Shown here piece after piece: positions 14,101-29,100 of a stretch of DNA of 64,000 bases (position 1 is its first letter; every line of letters begins with the position of its first letter). The notes under the pieces are model-generated. The model had not been told where the DNA came from and did no database searches. It worked only from the letters and a program-made list of their open reading frames with translations. A program made the translations under genes and the position numbers. Source of the stretch: Manduca sexta. Its lineage: Eukaryota > Arthropoda > Insecta > Lepidoptera > Sphingidae. The stretch lies in assembly GCF_014839805.1 (NCBI RefSeq), contig NC_051131.1, positions 5,878,913-5,942,912 on the forward strand, given 5' to 3'.

Positions 14101-17100
14101 TTTTATACGTCCTAGAAAACATTAGATTTGTTTTAAATGTCCTCACGGTGACTTCAACGACTCCACTAAAATATTAACTTACCAGCAATTTATTATCTTG
14201 TATGATGCACAAAAAACTTCAATCAGTAAATTTTTTACAAAAGGTGGTTAATGACCTGAGACCTCACTTCATCGTGTATTGGGCACATCAATAAGTTGGC
14301 AATTAGACATCGTAATTACTCGTCGTTACAGAAACTTTCTTGGCACACGTTCACATTTAATTTGCTGCCAAAGAGTTTCTATAGATTTTTCATTCATCGA
14401 AGAATAGAAAAGTAACACCGAACGTATATATCGAACACATGGATCCAATGACCAACTCGAAGCGTACACACCGTTATAAATATTTAATTGTATGAAACAA
14501 ATCTTAACAAATTAATAGAAATACATCTGAGGAGTAAGAAGGAGAAAAAAAATTGTCAAGCCACAAAACCACGTTCGTAAGCCATTCAGTTTCTTTTATT
14601 AAGGAACAAACAGCGTTAAAAATACATTGTAACTATATTGAAAATTTTCATTCAACGTTTCCTGTGAATGCGCTGCGATCGTCACGTTTGAATGCAAATT
14701 CACAATAATTTATTATACACCCACGGTTTTGGTAGAAACGTGTGGTTTCTCAATGCATAACTCTCTTTTTCTATATTAAATACATGCTGTTATGCATGAG
14801 TTTTATCGAGATAACAAAATAATAATATAATATTGACTTCCGTACCTTACTCCATGAAACATCGTGCCTTGATGTATTTAAGAAAAACCTAATTGGTTTG
14901 AACCAGAACTAATTCCATCTAAACTAAGAAAAAACTAAGCGCCCTCTTCCTTCGCGAAGCGGGAGACAATTTAACTAAGTTAGAAGTAATTAACTTTAGA
15001 TTTAAAACATTGATTGAAGATTCTAGTAAAATAAGATGTTGCTTCTGTTGTAAACAAGGGTAGTTTTCCTTATCATTATTCATTAACATTATATTATTCA
15101 TGCTATAAATAATCCGTTTTTTAATTTTCTCACCCCAAATCATTTCAAAATCCAAAATATGTATAACACAAGTTAATCTATACTATTACGAGTATATAAA
15201 GCTGAAGAGTTTCTTTGTTTGAACGCGCTAATCTCAGGAGTTACTGATTCGAATTGAAAAATTGTTTTAGTGTTGGATAACCTCGCAATATCGAGTAAGA
15301 CTATAGGCTATATAACATCACGCTATGGCCAACAAAAGGGAAGCATCAATAAAAATATTACAAACACGAGGAAAATTCATTCGTTTTGAGAACTTCGGAT
15401 GGTTGCGCTTCTTTAACGGTTAATATTATGCAACAAACATGTACGACGGAATTGTTTATTATAAAAATCTCTAAAAAATATATTATAAAACATAGTTTAA
15501 AACTCTGGGAAAGACATACGCTACTTTCTATCCTGCGAAAATATATAGCGGGACTTTTATTCCGCAGGCGGAACCGCGAGCGAAAGCGCCTCTGATAAAT
15601 ATATGAAATGGTCAGGTCGAAATTACTTTACTAAGAAAATGGGTTTGAATTTGTACCAATGTTCTACTAATAAGATGACAAGGATCCTGCAATTCACCGT
15701 TTCTTAATCTCGACACGTCACGATTAGCGAAAAACGAGATCTATACTGGCCGACAGGATTTTCTTTACTTATATAGTACTAGCGTTTGCTTGGAACTTTT
15801 CCGAGTGACTCATTTCTCGGAATAAACGCATTAATATGCACTTTTCTACGATATAAACGGCCAGTCACAAAAGTTTACCATATTTACTCAAGTAGTTTAC
15901 TACGTAATAGAGATGCAATAAACAAAGGGCCGATCACGTAAGACATTGAAATAACAATTCAATAAGGTAATTTTCTTAATTATAATTATATCCGTATAAG
16001 TTGCAACAGATTGGCGCCGACACGAAAGTCCGATACGCGTCGCACGACAGTGAGTAATCGTAAAGATTTTTTCAAAGTGTACCAACTCCAAGTAATAGTC
16101 GTAAACAAAGGGCGAGTACCCTGCGCCAAGCAAATCCATCCATACCGGTGCAGGGATATTATTCTATTTATAAGCGATAATTGGACGTTTATCGTTCAAC
16201 CCAAAGTCGGCCGACGAGGTTCAACGATCTTCTGCAAATATTTTTACCTAATCCGTGAACCGCCCGACGTGAAAATATTGAAAAGTAATAGCCGTGAATG
16301 AGTAGCCGTGACAAATTTGACCTTTTCGACTATAGCCTTGAGATTATTACGCTCAAACGTCATTACAGAGTATTATATGATTATGATGGACTGTTTTAGG
16401 GTGATATGCGTACCACAGTTTTATGGGATGCTTTATAAGTTACTGTTTTAGGTGGTAATACAACTTTAATACTTTAAAAACAAGAATATTTCTTGTTTAA
16501 TGGTCTACTTATTTTTATCTTTTTTATTATAATAAAGCTTTTTTTCTAAATGATACGTAACCTTGCAAGTTCAGTAAACAAATGACTTAGAAATAACACC
16601 CTTAATATTCATTCCTTAATGACAGCAATAACTGTCAAACATATACGTAAAGATGACACTCAAGTATTCGAACGTATAAGTGTAAATACTCGGTATAATT
16701 AGTACGAGATAATGCGTCAATCTTAACGAGTAGTCTATTTAGTTTGGCGTCCGTTACTGATAAGGTACACTATTGCTTGGACAAGTTACCACAACTTGGG
16801 AAATAAACATAAGCTTTATGCTACCCCGGAGAGTCATCAAAAAAAGATTACGCCGCGACGAATTGTTCCGGGAATTTCCTTGTGTTTACGTTATTAAATC
16901 TATTTTCGAATACATGTATAATAATTGTTTTTGGGCAGTGTTTTTGTTTTCATCCACGTCTTATTTACCGATTTCAAAAAAAGGTTATCAAGTTGACGTG
17001 TATTATTAGTTTTTTTTTTAATGTTTGTTACATATTAGACAAGAAAAGTCAATATCAATAAACGCAATTTATCACGAAGGTTCACAAGTATAGTTTATCA

Positions 17101-20100
17101 TTTAGTTTTGAGATAGTACAGTCAAAACTATAGTATCAGCCTCTAAACTACATTCATAAATGGTACCATTGTTACAAGAAATTGTATGTTATACCTTATA
17201 ATTTGAACTGATTTATGTGCTTAACATTATCATTGTTCATGAACTTTCTAATACAATCTTGGAAAGCCATTTCCAAAACCTCTACATAGATTAACACAAC
17301 ACGTGCCTTATACCTTTCAATACTTGCCTTGTACCTTTTAAAACTTTTTCAACACGTCCAATTTAACAAACAAGAATTAAACCGCATTTTATTTGAAGAG
17401 GGTAAGTGAAATTATCACAAAAGCTACATTAAGTACATATCGACCCTCGTCAGGAAAATAACGTTCCAAATGAATATAAAGTATTTAAACCAAACCACAG
17501 GTACCGCTGTAATTTGTTGGCAAATTTTGTTTCCAACACTAGTAAATTTGATGCGCTACTGCCGGTTAGCAATGGGAATACAGTTCTGACTAATTATGTG
17601 AACTATTCATCTCGTTAGTGACTTCACTCCGGTACAACTTGGTATTCAGCATTTCATATTACCAGTCTCAACAACGCTTCAGACTGAATTCCAAAGGTGA
17701 GTGTTTACAACGTTATGTTTAAGAATTGTAAGTAGCACGTACGAGATTGTAATGGAGAATTGAATGACAAAACATTATAAATATTAAGTACAGACTGTCG
17801 TAGTAAATTGTATGCACACACATATATTTTCAAATAATAATTTATTCGTTATTTTGATATACCTTTTATCCTGAAAAGCTTATATTTATTTATTTACTAT
17901 GAATTTAATGAAAGTTCACAGTACTTGGCCATAACACATATAACAATATAATCTAACTGTAAATTTAACAATATTAAGACAACAATGAGTCGATTGATTC
18001 ACTTAGACAACTCGCCGAACTTTGCGTCCCATAATAATGAAAGCAGGCTTGAACTTCATCCTCATCTTGGGCGTGAATTTCAAATCTGAACAACTTACCT
18101 GTGAACTTACGAATCTATAATCCTAGCAATATTATAAATGCGAAAGTTTTGAGGATGGATGTATGTTTGTTCCTCTTTCACGAAAAAACTACTGAACGGA
18201 TTTGGATGAAACTTTACAGTAATATTGGTTATACATCAGAACAACACATAGGTTACAATTTATAAAGATTTTGTCATAATATAACGATACATATCAAGTA
18301 AGTCAGAAAAAGATGTACCCCGGAAAACTGCATTGCGCGGGCGAAGCCGCGAGCAAAAGCTAGACTTATTATAATTTGTAACAAAAAGTTGCCTGAATCG
18401 AATTCGAACTTCATATCGCCTATACATTTTTTTGTATTCTTACCACTTTTTATTCTTTACAACAAAAATTATATGGGTTTTACTTTAATTCACACAAAGT
18501 AAAAATGTTTCAATTAAACTTAACGTATATAGGAGATTTAAACTTTTGATAAGTTCAGTTATTTTCGTGTCTGACTGTACATACGCTGCCACAAAGCCAA
18601 TTAATTCATAGCCAATTAGGTTATTTTATTTATCTAATATAATACAATTAAACTTTTATCACGTAACTTAATTATTATATAATGTGCAATAAACAATTGA
18701 AACACTTCTTTCCAATGTAATAAATAATAATAAACTAGACAAAACACGTATAATTATAAGAAAATTGATTGTATTATTTCATATATGTTTACATTCACAA
18801 ATGGCACTGACGAAAGTCACATTAATTGTTCAATATTCGTGAGCGAAATATCTTAATTAACGTCAACGCTTTTGGCCACCAGATGTTACAACATAAATCC
18901 ACTCACATCAAAACCCCATCTATTGTAGACCATATCTCGCACTATTGTATTCAAGTTTCCATTATATTCCAAATTTAGACACGCTAGATAAATAGTGTAC
19001 CGGTCCCAACAGGAACCCTATATCATACGTATACTCATTTTCACCAGTTTGTCAGCGACGTAACTTTTGTCCATAACGTGAAGTTACGAAGTTTTACAGA
19101 ACTAATTGGTACACTACACGCCAAAACTTGACCCACGGACCGGTTTTGTTACACCAGGCGGGGATAATGTAACGTATTGAATCATTTCATAATTACACCT
19201 ACAATGTTACTTGTAAAGGGCATTGAAATCGTGCGAAACTATTAACTATTATTTGGAGATACGCCAGCGTGGAGTGTTTTGGCAGACCGATACTGCCATC
19301 ATTGTGACATGTACAAATATGTTTCTATTTAGCGTTACGCCAAGATCAAGGATTATCTGCATTAAATATTTAGCCAAAAAGTAAATGCATCGCCGACAGT
19401 TGCATGTTTATGCATAGGCGACTTGCTGATGTCAAATACTACATTTATTGTAATTATTGTATAAATAAAAATAATTAGTTACTGTCTAGTATTTATGACT
19501 TGATATAAAAAGGAATTTGTGGTATTAAAATATAGATTTCGTGATTGTCCAGTGTCCTCTAAACGAATTACAAAATCTGGTATATTGACTTATTGCTGTA
19601 AGTATTACTTCAAGACCAAGTCATTGCAACAGAAAAAGAAATTGTAACAGTAAATCAAAGCAAACTGATAATTATTTTATATAATGCACCAGTTTGCCTT
19701 AAAATTTAAATGGTCGTAAGTCAAAAGTCAATGTTTCCATTTTGCCAAAATACAACTATATTTCGTGAGGCAATTATGATCTTAATAATCATTTTTATAT
19801 GGCACACTTTCAATATAAAATTTATGATGTTTACAATTAATTGAAAATCATAATTAACGTCAACAGCGCGAAACCAGTTACACGATTAAATTTCTTTTAA
19901 ATTTATATAAATCAAATAAGACGTTCTAGGTAATCAACTATTAATGTAGAACCTATTTAATTATTTAAGACAAAATTTCTCGAAGGAACACCTCATGTCC
20001 TTGGAAACAGCTTATCTCGGATGCTATTCTGAGAGCTATCGATCAGGAGTTGTGCTGGTCCGTGAGGGCGAGATAGTATCTAATCCGTACGCAAACAATT

Positions 20101-23100
20101 CAACACTTACCTAACTTGTTCGTGTTTCTGGATGTAGATTTTGTGAAACTGTCCCTCGACGGGCGAAATGATGTCGTTCTTCATTTCCATAGCGACATGT
20201 TGCGGCAGCACCGAGAGTAGTAACCGCTCCTACACAAATTATTAGATCAATAGCTTTGTAAGCGATGAGATTATCAACGTTACAAACATGTATTTTTTGT
20301 GAATTTTTATTAACTGATGCCTAAGCGTAGTAATTAGTAACGGCAAGGTCAAGTTATCACGAGAGGTAATAAACGTAGTTTCAAAGTCGGAAGTCAGAAC
20401 TAATAATTAAGAAGATTAATATTAAATCACACATTTACTGACGCCTTTTATCCGCGAATGGGGTAGGCAGAGGCACTCCATTTCCGCCATGTGTATTCCC
20501 TTGATGTAATAGGTAAGCCTTTCGGAACAAATTCCAAACTCCGAGCTACTGAATATACAAAACACAATACCACTTTGCCTGCCCCGGGGATCGAATCCGA
20601 GACTTTCACACTGCAATCGTACCGTAATACAAATACACCATCGAGACAGTTACTAAACAAATTCTATATTTACAATTCTACGCCTTAATTATGGTGCGTA
20701 ATATTTAATTATTTTAATAATTGCTTGCTATTTTAAATTCCGTTCTAATGATCACAATATGAATGAAGACTTAAACTGTCAGGTACTCTTAACTTATAAT
20801 TATAATGGCGTAGATGCGAAGGCTATGTTTAGTACTTATAAAATCCTTGATGGACTCAATGAAATGTAATTACAGTTAAAAGTGAAGTGCGGTGAAAATA
20901 AAAATGACAGCAGACAAGTTTAAATTACTGACATTCACAACACGAGAATAAAGACAGCTCGGTGTGCTCTCGCTCCAGATTTTTAATGTGATGATTGATT
21001 TAAAGACTTTCAGTTTATCGCTTTTTTAATTTAGATAAGAGGGGCTTGTCTGGTGCCAAAAATTACGGCAACAATCGGGACTTAAGGCAAACGAGCTCTT
21101 CAAGGCGTGGTCGACCTCGAAATTGCTTTATCCATAAAAGCGAAAACCTTATTTCTTGGATGCGAGTTGGGATCAGCCTAGTGGTTGTTCTCTATTAAGT
21201 AGAAAAGCTTCGAATAAATTATTTCGACATAACCAAGATAAAATTGTTATTATAATTGATTACTACGATTTTGTCGCCAGTAGTCACATGTTTTAATTTG
21301 CTTCGGGACAGTAAATGTCAGACATAATTCAGAAATAATTTTATAAATAACTTTGTTTATTGCGTTGTAAAGCATGCACATAAAACTTCATAGACCAATC
21401 AAAATAGAAAATAACTATAATATTAGGTTATAGTAAATAAAAAAGTCCTAACATTTACACAACACATCGTCTCGAGTCCTGAACATTTATTAAGATGATT
21501 TTAAGGACTTTTTGGTGATCTGTATCGGAAACGAAGAAAAACTGTGGCTTTAAAACATTAATACCAAATAAATAGCGGGTAGCATAAATATTTGTCTCTG
21601 TATGGGAATCAATTTCGCGGCCCCACATTGCATAACCGGCTCACAACCCGCTACGGCACGGGGAACATTATTTGGTACATTTTAAAAAAGGTAAGTATCT
21701 GAATAATATTTTATTTAAAGTATGGTAAAACTACCCGACATAATTTAAGGATTTAAATGAAAATCCAATTGTTATTGAATACAGCAAATACAAAATACAT
21801 AAAATCTTAAATGATTGCTGTTTCGTTCCAAACGTTCGCATTAAACGTAATGTGTTCGCTGCTGACCTACAATAAGTAGCGTGAATGCTAATGGCGTATT
21901 GTTCCAAAACTTTGTTTTGAATATATTGTACCCTACTAATCCCAATAAAACTGAAACTATATCAGCCAACCTAATTTACATTATTTTTATACATTCGACA
22001 TGTTATACCGCTGGTACAAATCGGCATCAATTGATGACAATACAAATAAAAACATACTCTCGCGAAAATTCCTACCCACATAAAATTAATATTAGAATTA
22101 CTGTTTCATTTAAACCCGGCCACACCAACGTCTCTTTACGGGGCTTATATATCTAACTACCGTACACACTACTACATGTAATAAGTCAAACTCAAATCCA
22201 CTCGACACACATACGATGTCTGTTATTGTTTGTGATGAAGAGAACGTAACAAAGTTTATCGCGGCATCCTTCCCGCAAAGGAGGGCCAGAGACATTGAAT
22301 ATGTACACCGAAGCTTCCATTCAGGACGTGTATTCAAACTCTTCACATTCTGCTATAATTTATTTTGCGCCCACATGGCACAGACAGCGAGCCTATCGGC
22401 GTATTTATTTTAATGACGTACGTTTTCCCAACGTGTTTTTTTCTTTGATGTCGGAACATATTATGTAAATAATGTCAAAGCTGGCACCGGTCGTTGGATT
22501 ATTGGGAATAACAGATTTCAAAAGCATACGAGATCTTTTACTATTAAAATAAATAACTACACAATTGATATTTGAATTTAATGTGAAAACCTCAGGGTTT
22601 AAAATAATCAATGCATAGCATTTAAGTGGGAAACATTATTTTTCAGAAGCGAAGGTAAGTTTTAAAAAAATATGCAAATGAAATGAAAGACGAATACTTT
22701 GTTTAATTTCATAGTAAAGAAACAAGAAACATTCAATTAATAGAAAATACTAGAAACATAAAACGTGTCTGAAGAAAAACAGATATGTATTTACGAAACT
22801 GTATAATTGAATTCATTTCCTGATGTAGCCGTGCAAACACCACGTTCGATTAATTCCGCTTATTAATACGCAGATGTGTAGCATTTTGGGTAGTTCTAAC
22901 GCAGCATCCGTGTTTGTTCGTATTTCAGCTAATCGTATTTCATGTCACACAATAACAGATTGATACGTGGCATAATTAACGAGAACAGCTGCAAATAGTG
23001 ATGCCAGTAAATACATACTCACCAGCTTTTCGTTTTCGTCCTCCATGTCGAGTCGCGCCGCGATGCAATTCCTGGTGTCGAGGAAGGCGCGCCTCTGCGC

Positions 23101-26100
23101 CGTCTCCATCAGCGAATGCATCAGAGCTCCCACCACGTTCACACACAGAAACACCACAACGTTGCCCATCATCTGTCGACAATATGCAATTTATTGTATA
23201 TTCAACATGAACAGTTTATTTGTAATTTCTTTCTTCACAGCGATCTGTTCTGACGTAAACAACACACAGTGCAGATATCCACTCTTATAAATAGGACATC
23301 GATGCCATAATTTTCCATGCTATCAAAAACTCTTCTATTTTAATTTACCTTTCTGATATCATAATATTTTAATGGTACGTGGGCAGCTACGATCGTAATA
23401 AAAAATCAAAGTTATAGTAACAAATGTACATGACATAAAACGACGCTGCATACATTAAACTGTAATAGATCGGTGTTAAATGGAGAGCGATCAATCAATG
23501 TTCTGTAGAAACAAGCCGTCAAATAAAATGACACGTTGGTATGTAGTGTTCATAATAAAAGTTAGAGAAAGCTAAACACGTCAGCCACCTGACTAAGATC
23601 TTTGTTGAAGTGCTGTATATTTTGCAAAGCTTTTCTCTCAATCAGGGCTTTGCGATTATAACAGCATGTAAACGATTTATTTACCTTGTCGTAGTTGCAA
23701 TCATAGAGGTTTATTACGTTTACATAAGTTGATACTGCGTTGAAAGTTTAATATTACACACTTCGTTGTAGTCGTGTTTAACATTCATAAAGTTGCGGAT
23801 AAACGTGCCTTTCCTACGTAATTTTCTTTATACTAAACCATTACACCTACGCGCAATGCAAGCCTGGCAATAAATATGACTTAAAGATGAAAGGAAAACT
23901 CTTGCAACATGTGAATGTTTACCAGATAAAATCACCATCATGGCTGTCTGATAACATTACAGCAAAAAAGCAATTGTATATTATTTTGATTATGTTTATT
24001 TTATACCAGGATAAAATAACTATTACGCCTAAGTTCTTGAAAGCTGAGTAAGTACACTGAAACCATAATATTTCAACGAAGAGCAAATATTTTGGGAATC
24101 AAATATACTTGTAGTTCGTACAGAATCTTCAGACTTGGAAATCGATTGTATGACTTGAATTCTAAAATTGTAATTTCCTTTAACACAGGCAAATATATTT
24201 TTACAAATAAGGGCGACTATCTGCAACCCCCTTTTTAAATAAGTCAGTTTTTATGGAAACAAAAACGTCAACCAACATCTAAAAATATTTTTAAATTTGT
24301 ATTAATCTACTTTAATTGCCGGTTGTAAGCACACAAACTAAATGGTAGCTCCGAGCACAGCCGAAACGGGTATTCAATTAAATGCTTTTAAATACTCGCA
24401 CGTTTCAAGTGGAACGAGAGAGGTAAGGCAGGGCAATGCTCAATGAATGTTTACAATACGCACCGTACAGATATCACAAAACGCATGAAATGAACACGAG
24501 CCACTTCTAGGCACTCATTACTTTAATTAAACAGGTGCGTGTTTTAACGCAATTACGGGAATTTCATCGGAGCGGATGTGTCACTATTATGAATATGTTA
24601 TCTAATGATCTATTATGTGTGGACAAATTCGTCGAGGGCGTTGATGCAATCGTAGCGAGGAGCCCCAGCAAGGTAAGCCCTGATGGAACAGTAGATTAAT
24701 AGGGCAGTCTCAGGGTCAGTCGAGCGTACAAGGCCGAAGTCTTTGAGATGGATAGTGGGTAGGTAGGTAGGTGGACCTCGATGCTGTCGTAAACGAGGGT
24801 GATCGTCGATGTGTAGGGGCTTACGGGTCATTTTACAATATCGAATTGTTTAATATATCGTGGTGTGATGCTAGAACGGCTCCAGTATCTGGGTGTCTGT
24901 ATGGGATGTTTAATACCCTGGAGTTCCCTGGAGCTGAACGGCTTGCTTTGAAAAAAATCATTCAAGCATTTTTGTGTATAATTACTGATTTATACTAGTT
25001 ATTAAGCATCTCCGCACCTTTTTATTTCTCTCAATATTGTTATGTAATGTTGTTCGTTTTAATTTAGTTTTACGATCCAGCGCCTCCCTGACGTAATTTA
25101 TCGCCAATCACGTGTTTCGCTGAATTGGGAATTCTATACATGTATACCATGACGTAGTCTATATTACGTAGTGTAGAGGGGATACAATACCCTTTCCCGA
25201 GACACGTACCTATGAAGATATTATATTAGCCCGTAAAACAAGCGCATAAAGTCGTCTATTCCCCCAAGAATAAATAACGAGTCACTTACATTGTACCAAC
25301 AATATTTCAGTCGCATACTGAGTAAATTTACGGACCAAGCATTTTTGTCTTGGCTATTCGTAATTAAGTGACTTGCAATCACCATACAACTCAAAGGCCG
25401 AAAGAATATGACGTCAATTCATTAATTTCATGGGAAAAAGAGCAATCGACATTAGTGAAGCGCATAAACGATGGTGACACATCTATTATAATAATTTTAT
25501 TTGAGCCAGTGATCCGTGTGCGGTGCTCGCGGGCGCTCATTTAATTTATTTATAGCGTTTATACGGCAGGCACCGAACCGTGCAGCGCTATGCAAATAGA
25601 ACCTGTCGCCGCCCGCGTCGCCTGCGAACCCCCGCATCTTTTACTAATCGTCTAATTACACGGTGACACATTGTACACCACACCACACACCTAGCAATAT
25701 TTACATTGCGTATAATGCATGGAAGTGGCTATAAAATAGACTATAGGTTATAATTTCAGTCCAGAAAAACTTAACGTTCACGTAATGTAAGCAAAGTTCA
25801 CAGAATTAAGAATAAAGGAGAGAATGCAATACTGCATTCTAGAAACATCTAACTACAACAGTCAGTAAATCCACAATGTAGACAAGTTTAGCAACAGTAT
25901 CTAAAAGGTCGACTTGACCGGAGTAGTACGTCAGGTCGCAACGTCTCGTATTCACAGAAAACCATAAACAAACGAAATAAGTACCTACTTACTTTTGAGT
26001 TTCGCATGGAGAGCAAGAATTACAGAAACCAAAATAATATTTTCCCTTGATCACATCCATGATTCTTATAGAATTGTGATTTTTTATTAGTGGTAAAGAT

Positions 26101-29100
26101 TCCTTATAGGATGACCGTGACGTACTTGCTTTTATGCTGGTCTATGCAATAAAATATAATCTGTATTTTATATATTCAACACTAAGGTGCGGAAGCAACA
26201 AAAATATTAAGGTTCATATAATTTGGTACTAATTGGTGCTTTTAATTTGAATGAGTTTTAAATGACAATTACACCATGTCAATGGTCAGCCAAGTCACGA
26301 AACACGAAAGCCGGAAAGACAAATGACCGTGCGAATTAGTTAACATGACATGACCGCAACGAGGCTTTAAATGAAACCTTACTGTGTGACTCAAAAGGGC
26401 GAATATTACAAAAACCAACAAAGGGTGACCAAAGACTTAATTAATATTAAAATTGCTCCAAATTTCAGTTCTGAAGGGTACATTAAAGTGCAATATACTT
26501 TACTTGATTGCGTTGATTACAAGACTAATCAGAAGGATGTCGTTTAGACCCAAACGCTAGAATCCCGAAAACCTGAATTGGACTCTAATGGTAATCACCC
26601 AATTTAGACTATTGTGGGCAAGTGTGTCCAAAATCTGGTAATTAATACACCAATTGTAATTAATTAATGCCATCGACTAGTAAAAGGTATTTTTCGTCTT
26701 CGTGGTAATTTTATACAAAATATAATAAACAACATTTCTCAATACATCAAACCACAGTTGTCAAACAACATTATCACGTGAAATTGTAAATGGCCGCCAA
26801 TTGGTTTCAAGACAAGACGTGTTTATTAGTATGTAGCCTGCAGGCGAGCACTTTCTGATGTACTTCGCGATAGCGGAACAGCGGAACAGGTGAAGGATAA
26901 ATATCACAAGGGTTCCAGTGTAAACCGCCGACGCCGCTCTATTGGAGTACGCTCATGAGTGTTATTTTGAAAGTCCACTTCACGGTTAAGTTCGGCCTAA
27001 CAACACTTCTTCTCCCTCGCTGTACATAATCGCTTAACTGAGGGCGTATTCGTTTGACTTTGTCAGAAGCCGAGAGTCAATTGAATACATATACTATTAG
27101 GTTCTCGGTCTAGCGCCAAATTTTTTTACTTTTCTTCGTCAACGAGAATGTCTTCTTTCTGTCTTTTCTTTCTTTCTATTCATATAATATGTGGCTTGTG
27201 GGTATAAAACTCATCCGTATGACAATTTTACTTCCACCGTCACAAACAATTACATACATTTATCGATCCCACTCGAACCGCCCGCGACCAATTTCCGCAC
27301 CACGTTGGGATTTATTTTTCAATGCGGTGAAAATATTTGAATATAAATATTGTCTATGACGTGCGTCCATGATATATATGGAATGGGTAAACGTTGAATG
27401 ATATATATTTTTAGAGAAAACGTATATATTAAGAAAAGTGATGCATCGCGGTCGCCTCGAATTTGTTACAAGGCAGTGTGCTAATAGTGACTACCTGCAA
27501 TACATTTCACGCACAATACTCCACAATGAATTATTATTATGTAAATGTGTTGTGAACTTACTCCGTTGGTCATGTTTGAGAAATGAGTCTTGACATCTCC
27601 GTGAGCTAAAGCGATGACGGAGAATAACAATATCCCTCTAGCGGTTTCATTTTCATAATGAATTTTAACGTGCTTCAGCGAGCAGCGACACTATCCTTGT
27701 ACTCAGTTAAAATTACACGACCGCATCAAATCTACCAGAGATATAGAACAGTATTCAGTTGAAATGCATTTTCAATTTATACTTTAAAATAAATCACTCC
27801 CCGCACCAATATCACAATCATTGAGCAATACACAAAAATCAGTGTTCAAGCCACAATAAATACGCAATTTATTTGGTCCCAAACACTGATGGATGATGGA
27901 ACTAATTTGTCTGTTTCATACAGAATGAAATATCATTAATTCATTCTTGCTAATACGGCCAGATGTAATAACCAGAGGATGAATTGTCGTGTTCGTCGAG
28001 TCATCCATCTAAATCGTTTACAATTAAATATTAAACATCTCTCGTGTTACAATGTAACAAGGAATTGTATTTTCAATTAGTTTTTTCATCATTAACATAA
28101 GGCTTTGTCTTTGTTGTCTTGTTCATTATCTAATAAAAACAAAGCTTTACTTAATTTTTCTCATAATTACGGAATTTCATTTCATTTGACAAAGTAGTAA
28201 TACTTCCTTATGTTTATCTGTTTAAATAATTTAGTTAAAACTCTTTTAGGTAGACCGAAAAAAATATATACCATTTATTTTTACCCAGTTACAACCTCAA
28301 CTGTACAGTAAATATGATATATCGTTATATAATGCTAGTATCTGAAAAAAATATGAATTAAATAAAAAATAGCAATTGATCGAGGAAATAAAGATATAAA
28401 GCCTAATGATCTGTTAAAACGTTAATAACAGTCACATTAAATTAAATGTTCATTAAAAACGGAGAAACGGAAGGGAAGATTGCACGCCTTCTCCTTTAAT
28501 TAGCCGCATTCGCAAAAATCCAATTAAGTTTCCAGACATCCAATTTGGGCTTATTAGTCATTCTTGCAACAAAAATCCATATTTCGTACGTACAATCGTG
28601 ACGCAACATCAAATAGCCTAAATCGTCTGGAGGCCATTTTATTATTGCTAACAATAAGGCAAACTTTAGATCTTTACAGTTCAAACAAAAATGATGGGCT
28701 TTAACAACATCGCATCGTCGGTGACTACATTCCTAAAAGTAAATAAATATGTTAGCACTAAACACAAACACCTTGGGTGCAGTGCCAAATGTTTAAATGG
28801 TTTTTATTGCATCAAATTTTCCCAAAGTCATTGTTGGAGGATTCTATGTATTGTAAAATAAAATAATTATTGTTTCGTTTTATTCACTTTTTATTAAATA
28901 GCATGTTCTAAGTCGCGCGTCAGTGTATATGAGATTTAAATCCTATGATGAAAGGTTTCCATAAGAAATATATGTATCCATAAATGCTATGGTTAAGGTT
29001 TATATATATATGTATATATTCTATGGTACCATAACTGCAAAATACCTTGCAGACGCACCTATCAATATACCACTTAGCCATTTAGCGATGAAAGTATGTC

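Larger units (their letters stand above)
5090..20110 (-). other. Intron 4 of the cyclase gene, part beyond the maT element
   Basis: About 15 kb of AT-rich intron. Recognised inside it: Helitron-like repeats (6973-7229, 18121-18363), a longer related repeat (15177-15594) and an 85-bp tandem duplication (12133-12304). A GC-rich island lies at about 13785-13890. A repeat-like stretch of higher GC lies at about 11695-11850 (contains cttacgtgggccactttggc). A short (atc)n run is at 10118-10139. No convincing exon or RNA gene was seen in the rest. Confidence 0.75.

Noticed and set aside
23045..23290. Plus-strand frames across exon 3
   Set aside because: Antisense of the conserved linker exon, no domain content.
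24613..24831. 72-codon minus frame
   Set aside because: Lies in repeat-like sequence with a (ggta)n run; I cannot tie it to a known protein or to the cyclase.
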